A stretch of DNA of 64,000 bases from Rikenella microfusus (GTDB taxonomy: Bacteria > Bacteroidota > Bacteroidia > Bacteroidales > VadinHA17). The DNA is taken from assembly GCA_020722575.1 (NCBI GenBank), contig DYKN01000002.1, positions 1 through 64,000 of the forward strand. Reading direction: 5' to 3'. Of this stretch, positions 61,837 through 64,000 are shown in pieces (the first letter of the stretch is position 1; every line of letters begins with the position of its first letter). Both the position numbers and the translations under genes were made by a program. The notes beneath the pieces were generated by a model that ran no database searches, was not told the DNA's origin, and saw only the letters and a list, made by a program, of their open reading frames with translations.

Positions 61837-62595
61837 ATGCGGAGCAGATTCTTTATATATATAAGGTTTAGAGGCACCTCTTATGCAGGCTGGCAGGTAC
61901 AGCCAGGGGTATTGACTGTGCAACAGATAGTTGAGGAAGCTCTGAACACAATACTCAGGGAGAAAATTAAAACTACAGGTGCTGGCAGAACCGATTCGGG
62001 TGTTCATGCCCGTTTTTTCTGTGCTCATTTTGATAGTGAGAATAAGCATCTTGATTCAGATAAAAATTTTATTAATCGCATTAATAAATTCCTTCCTGAA
62101 GATATAGCAGTGACACAAGTCAGACGGGTTAAAAATGAAGCTCATGCCAGATACAGTGCACTATCGAGAACATATCTATATTATATATTAAAATGTAAAG
62201 ATCCTTTCATGATAGACCGGGCCTGGTATATTCCTTATGATTTGAACATTGAGACCATGAACATGGCTTCAAATATTTTATTGAAATACAATGATTTCAC
62301 AAGCTTCAGCAAATTACACTCTGGTGCAAAGACAAATATCTGCAAAATATATTATGCCGGATGGAATTCTGACGATAACATTTTAATCTTCAAAATAAAG
62401 GCAGACAGGTTTTTACGAAACATGGTAAGAGCCATTGTTGGTACTATGGTTGATGTAGGAAGAGGTAAGATTGATTTGTCAGAATTTGAAAAAATCATTC
62501 TTGCGAAAAACAGGTGTGCGGCAGGCATATCTGTACCTGCAAAAGGATTGTTTCTTAGTGATATAGAATATCCTGATGATATTTTTTTAATATAA
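61837..62595 (+). CDS. truA: tRNA pseudouridine synthase A
   Basis: TruA of 252 residues, which makes pseudouridine at positions 38-40 of tRNA anticodon arms. The catalytic aspartate is Asp53 in GAGRTDSGVHA. Other conserved parts are RFRGTSYAGWQVQP at the start, ALSRTYLYYILK, FTSFSKLHSGAKTN and the RFLRNMVRAIVGTMVDVGRG stretch. The last 9 bases overlap the convergent aroE stop region. Confidence 0.96.
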   Translation: MRSRFFIYIRFRGTSYAGWQVQPGVLTVQQIVEEALNTILREKIKTTGAGRTDSGVHARFFCAHFDSENKHLDSDKNFINRINKFLPEDIAVTQVRRVKNEAHARYSALSRTYLYYILKCKDPFMIDRAWYIPYDLNIETMNMASNILLKYNDFTSFSKLHSGAKTNICKIYYAGWNSDDNILIFKIKADRFLRNMVRAIVGTMVDVGRGKIDLSEFEKIILAKNRCAAGISVPAKGLFLSDIEYPDDIFLI

Positions 62596-63339
62596 AGGAT
62601 CGTTCCATATCTCCCATGATTTTTCTGCCTGGAGTTTAAGCATTGATAACCCGTTAATAATCATACACCCTCTCTTCTCCCCTTCTTTAAGAAATAATGT
62701 TTTCTCAGGATTATAAATAAGGTCATATAAAATATGTGATTTCGTAAGGAGATCATAAGGAATTTCAGGTTTAGCATCCGTTTCAGGGTACATACCAATG
62801 GGGGTTGTGTTAACAATAAGTCTTGTATTTTTTATCAGAGCATCTGTTATATCTCTATAGGTAATACGGTTATCACCTGGAGTACGAGAGACAAATATTT
62901 TATTAATATTTAAGCTATCAAGAACATAGGCTACAGCACCTGAACTCCCTCCAGTGCCCAGAATTAATGCCTGTTTGACATTATTGTCGAGATATGGCAA
63001 CAATGATTGCCTGAATCCATAGATATCAGAATTATACCCTTTCAATATAGTTTTCCGGTCGAATCTTATGATTTTGATAACATTCACTGACCCAGCATTT
63101 TTTGCCTGCTGGTCTATAGAATCAAGAAATTTAAAGACCTTTTTTTTGTAGGGGATTGTTACATTGAGTCCGCAAAGTTCTATTTCATTATTAATTAAAC
63201 TGGTAAGTTCTTCTATATTTTCAAGGGGGTAGTTTTTATAAATAGCGTCGGTAATTGATTCGAGTTTGAATTTGTTATGAAAATAGGCTGCTGAAAATGA
63301 ATGTTCAAGTGGGAATCCTATTAGTCCGTATTTTCTCAT
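62587..63339 (-). CDS. aroE: Shikimate dehydrogenase
   Basis: AroE of 250 residues, which reduces 3-dehydroshikimate in the aromatic amino-acid pathway. The N-terminal shikimate site is FPLEHSFSAAYFHNKF and NVTIPYKKKV, with Lys65 the catalytic residue. The cofactor loop LGTGGSSGAVAYVL (about 122-135) is followed by SRTPGDNR, which fits NADP. NTTPIGMYPETDAKPEIPYDLL is the family signature. It overlaps the truA end by 9 bases; both stops face each other. A phosphosulfolactate-synthase-like gene lies 41 bases upstream and could share its transcript. Confidence 0.95.
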   Translation of the reverse strand: MRKYGLIGFPLEHSFSAAYFHNKFKLESITDAIYKNYPLENIEELTSLINNEIELCGLNVTIPYKKKVFKFLDSIDQQAKNAGSVNVIKIIRFDRKTILKGYNSDIYGFRQSLLPYLDNNVKQALILGTGGSSGAVAYVLDSLNINKIFVSRTPGDNRITYRDITDALIKNTRLIVNTTPIGMYPETDAKPEIPYDLLTKSHILYDLIYNPEKTLFLKEGEKRGCMIINGLSMLKLQAEKSWEIWNDPLY

Positions 63340-63380
63340 AAATACAAATCAGATATAAAGATCTGACAGGGTGTAAATCA

Positions 63381-64000
63381 TTACTTTTTAATATTTTCCG
63401 GGAGGAACTGGAAAAAAGTATCACCCCGTAAGCCAAGCCGGAGTGATTCAAGAGGAATAATTTCGTTCGGAGGTATGTTTCCCAGATTCACGTTGGGTCC
63501 GAAATGTTTAATAAACCAGACTTGCTGTGATTTAAGCGGGGCTTCCCAAATAACATTTTCAAGCTTAACGTGAGTTGATATTGTATCTACAACTGCATGG
63601 TTTATAGATCCGTCATCATTATAGATTCCAATTGTTCCTGATTCTCTCGCTTCTGCAATAACCTTTAAAGAACCTGCGTCGAGTTCTGATTTCATCATAT
63701 CAACCCACTGGTCAGGAGTATAAATAATTTCCTTCTTTTTTGAGCCTACTTCAGAAATTACTGTAACAATTTTTGATAATTTTTTTATATAATCCAATTT
63801 CTGGTTGTGGTCAAGCTCATAAGAACCATCAGAAATTTCCACAAGGGTAATTTCGTTTTCCTGTACATATTCAACAAATTTATTGAACATGCCCCTTATA
63901 ACAAATGCTTCGAATAATGTTCCACCGAAATATGGAATAACGCCAGCATTTTTATAAATTTTTATTTTCTCCCTGCAACCTGGTGTTATCAATGAAGTAC
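63381..64000 (-). CDS. Phosphosulfolactate synthase-like protein (ComA family), cut by the window edge
   Basis: The C-terminal 206 or so residues of a ComA-family protein; the frame stays open to base 64000, so the true start lies outside. Matching parts are PYFGGTLFEAFVI, VEISDGSYELDHNQKLDYIKKL, SEVGSKKKE, KVIAEARESGTIGIYNDDG and GPNVNLGNIPPNEIIPLESLRLGLRGDT. Archaeal ComA adds sulfite to PEP to make phosphosulfolactate for coenzyme M. In Bacteroidota a possible use is supplying sulfonates for sulfonolipids (inference). It precedes aroE by 41 bases. Confidence 0.85.
   Translation of the reverse strand, partial: TSLITPGCREKIKIYKNAGVIPYFGGTLFEAFVIRGMFNKFVEYVQENEITLVEISDGSYELDHNQKLDYIKKLSKIVTVISEVGSKKKEIIYTPDQWVDMMKSELDAGSLKVIAEARESGTIGIYNDDGSINHAVVDTISTHVKLENVIWEAPLKSQQVWFIKHFGPNVNLGNIPPNEIIPLESLRLGLRGDTFFQFLPENIKK

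Overview
The window looks like chromosomal DNA of a low-GC member of the Bacteroidota, most likely an anaerobic or fermentative Bacteroidales-type lineage (inference). Direct support: promoters of the form TTTG-N19..21-TAnnTTTG, a secreted CotH-type protein ending in a type IX secretion (Por) tail, paired ExbD genes with ExbB and TonB, a DUF4295 micro-gene behind rpmB-rpmG, class 1B pyrD-pyrK, and weak Shine-Dalgarno sequences. Almost everything is ordinary core genome. The one clear mobile element is an intact IS4-superfamily insertion sequence at about 37.1-38.6 kb.

Layout: 0-4.6 kb carries tRNA-Gly, cinA and a translation/secretion block (rpmB, rpmG, DUF4295, ftsY, rimO). 4.6-11.2 kb has clpC (minus) divergent from gyrA and a TPR gene. 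11.4-15.1 kb has the secreted CotH protein, a DUF2461 protein and a YtfJ-like periplasmic protein. 15.1-20.3 kb is an SOS-like mutagenesis cassette: a self-cleaving XRE-S24 repressor divergent from dinB and a short dnaE2-like polymerase, with two matching operators between them. 20.3-27.7 kb holds a Rel-family ppGpp synthetase with a broken hydrolase domain, a beta-barrel protein, an SDR, tRNA-Lys, an Lrp regulator, pyrD-pyrK and a small XRE regulator preceded by an AT-rich region full of TTACA-WW-TGTAA palindromes. 28.4-31.8 kb has a dicarboxylate/amino-acid symporter, a SlyD-like FKBP, a putative envelope protein and an SDR.

31.8-37.0 kb is a minus-strand acyl-phosphate operon (pta, ackA, two ptb paralogues, buk) that would make acetate and butyrate (or branched acids) with ATP gain. 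The IS follows, then a YdiJ-like FAD/Fe-S 2-hydroxyacid dehydrogenase. 43.5-48.4 kb has rarA, kdsA, a LolA-like protein, the RNase P RNA gene (minus) and queA. 48.4-55.3 kb is an envelope energy-transduction block: a PstS-like lipoprotein, a large TPR protein, exbB, two exbD and tonB, with a consensus promoter directly before exbB. 55.3-61.7 kb has threonine aldolase and a galactose cluster (two FucP/GluP-type sugar symporters, galK, galM). 61.8-64 kb has truA, aroE and the cut-off 3' part of a phosphosulfolactate-synthase-like gene.

The observations most worth following are the repressor-dinB-dnaE2 cassette with its predicted operator, the palindrome arrays at 27.7-28.1 kb, and the 14-bp-core palindrome that occurs twice, in the same reading frame, inside the transposase gene.
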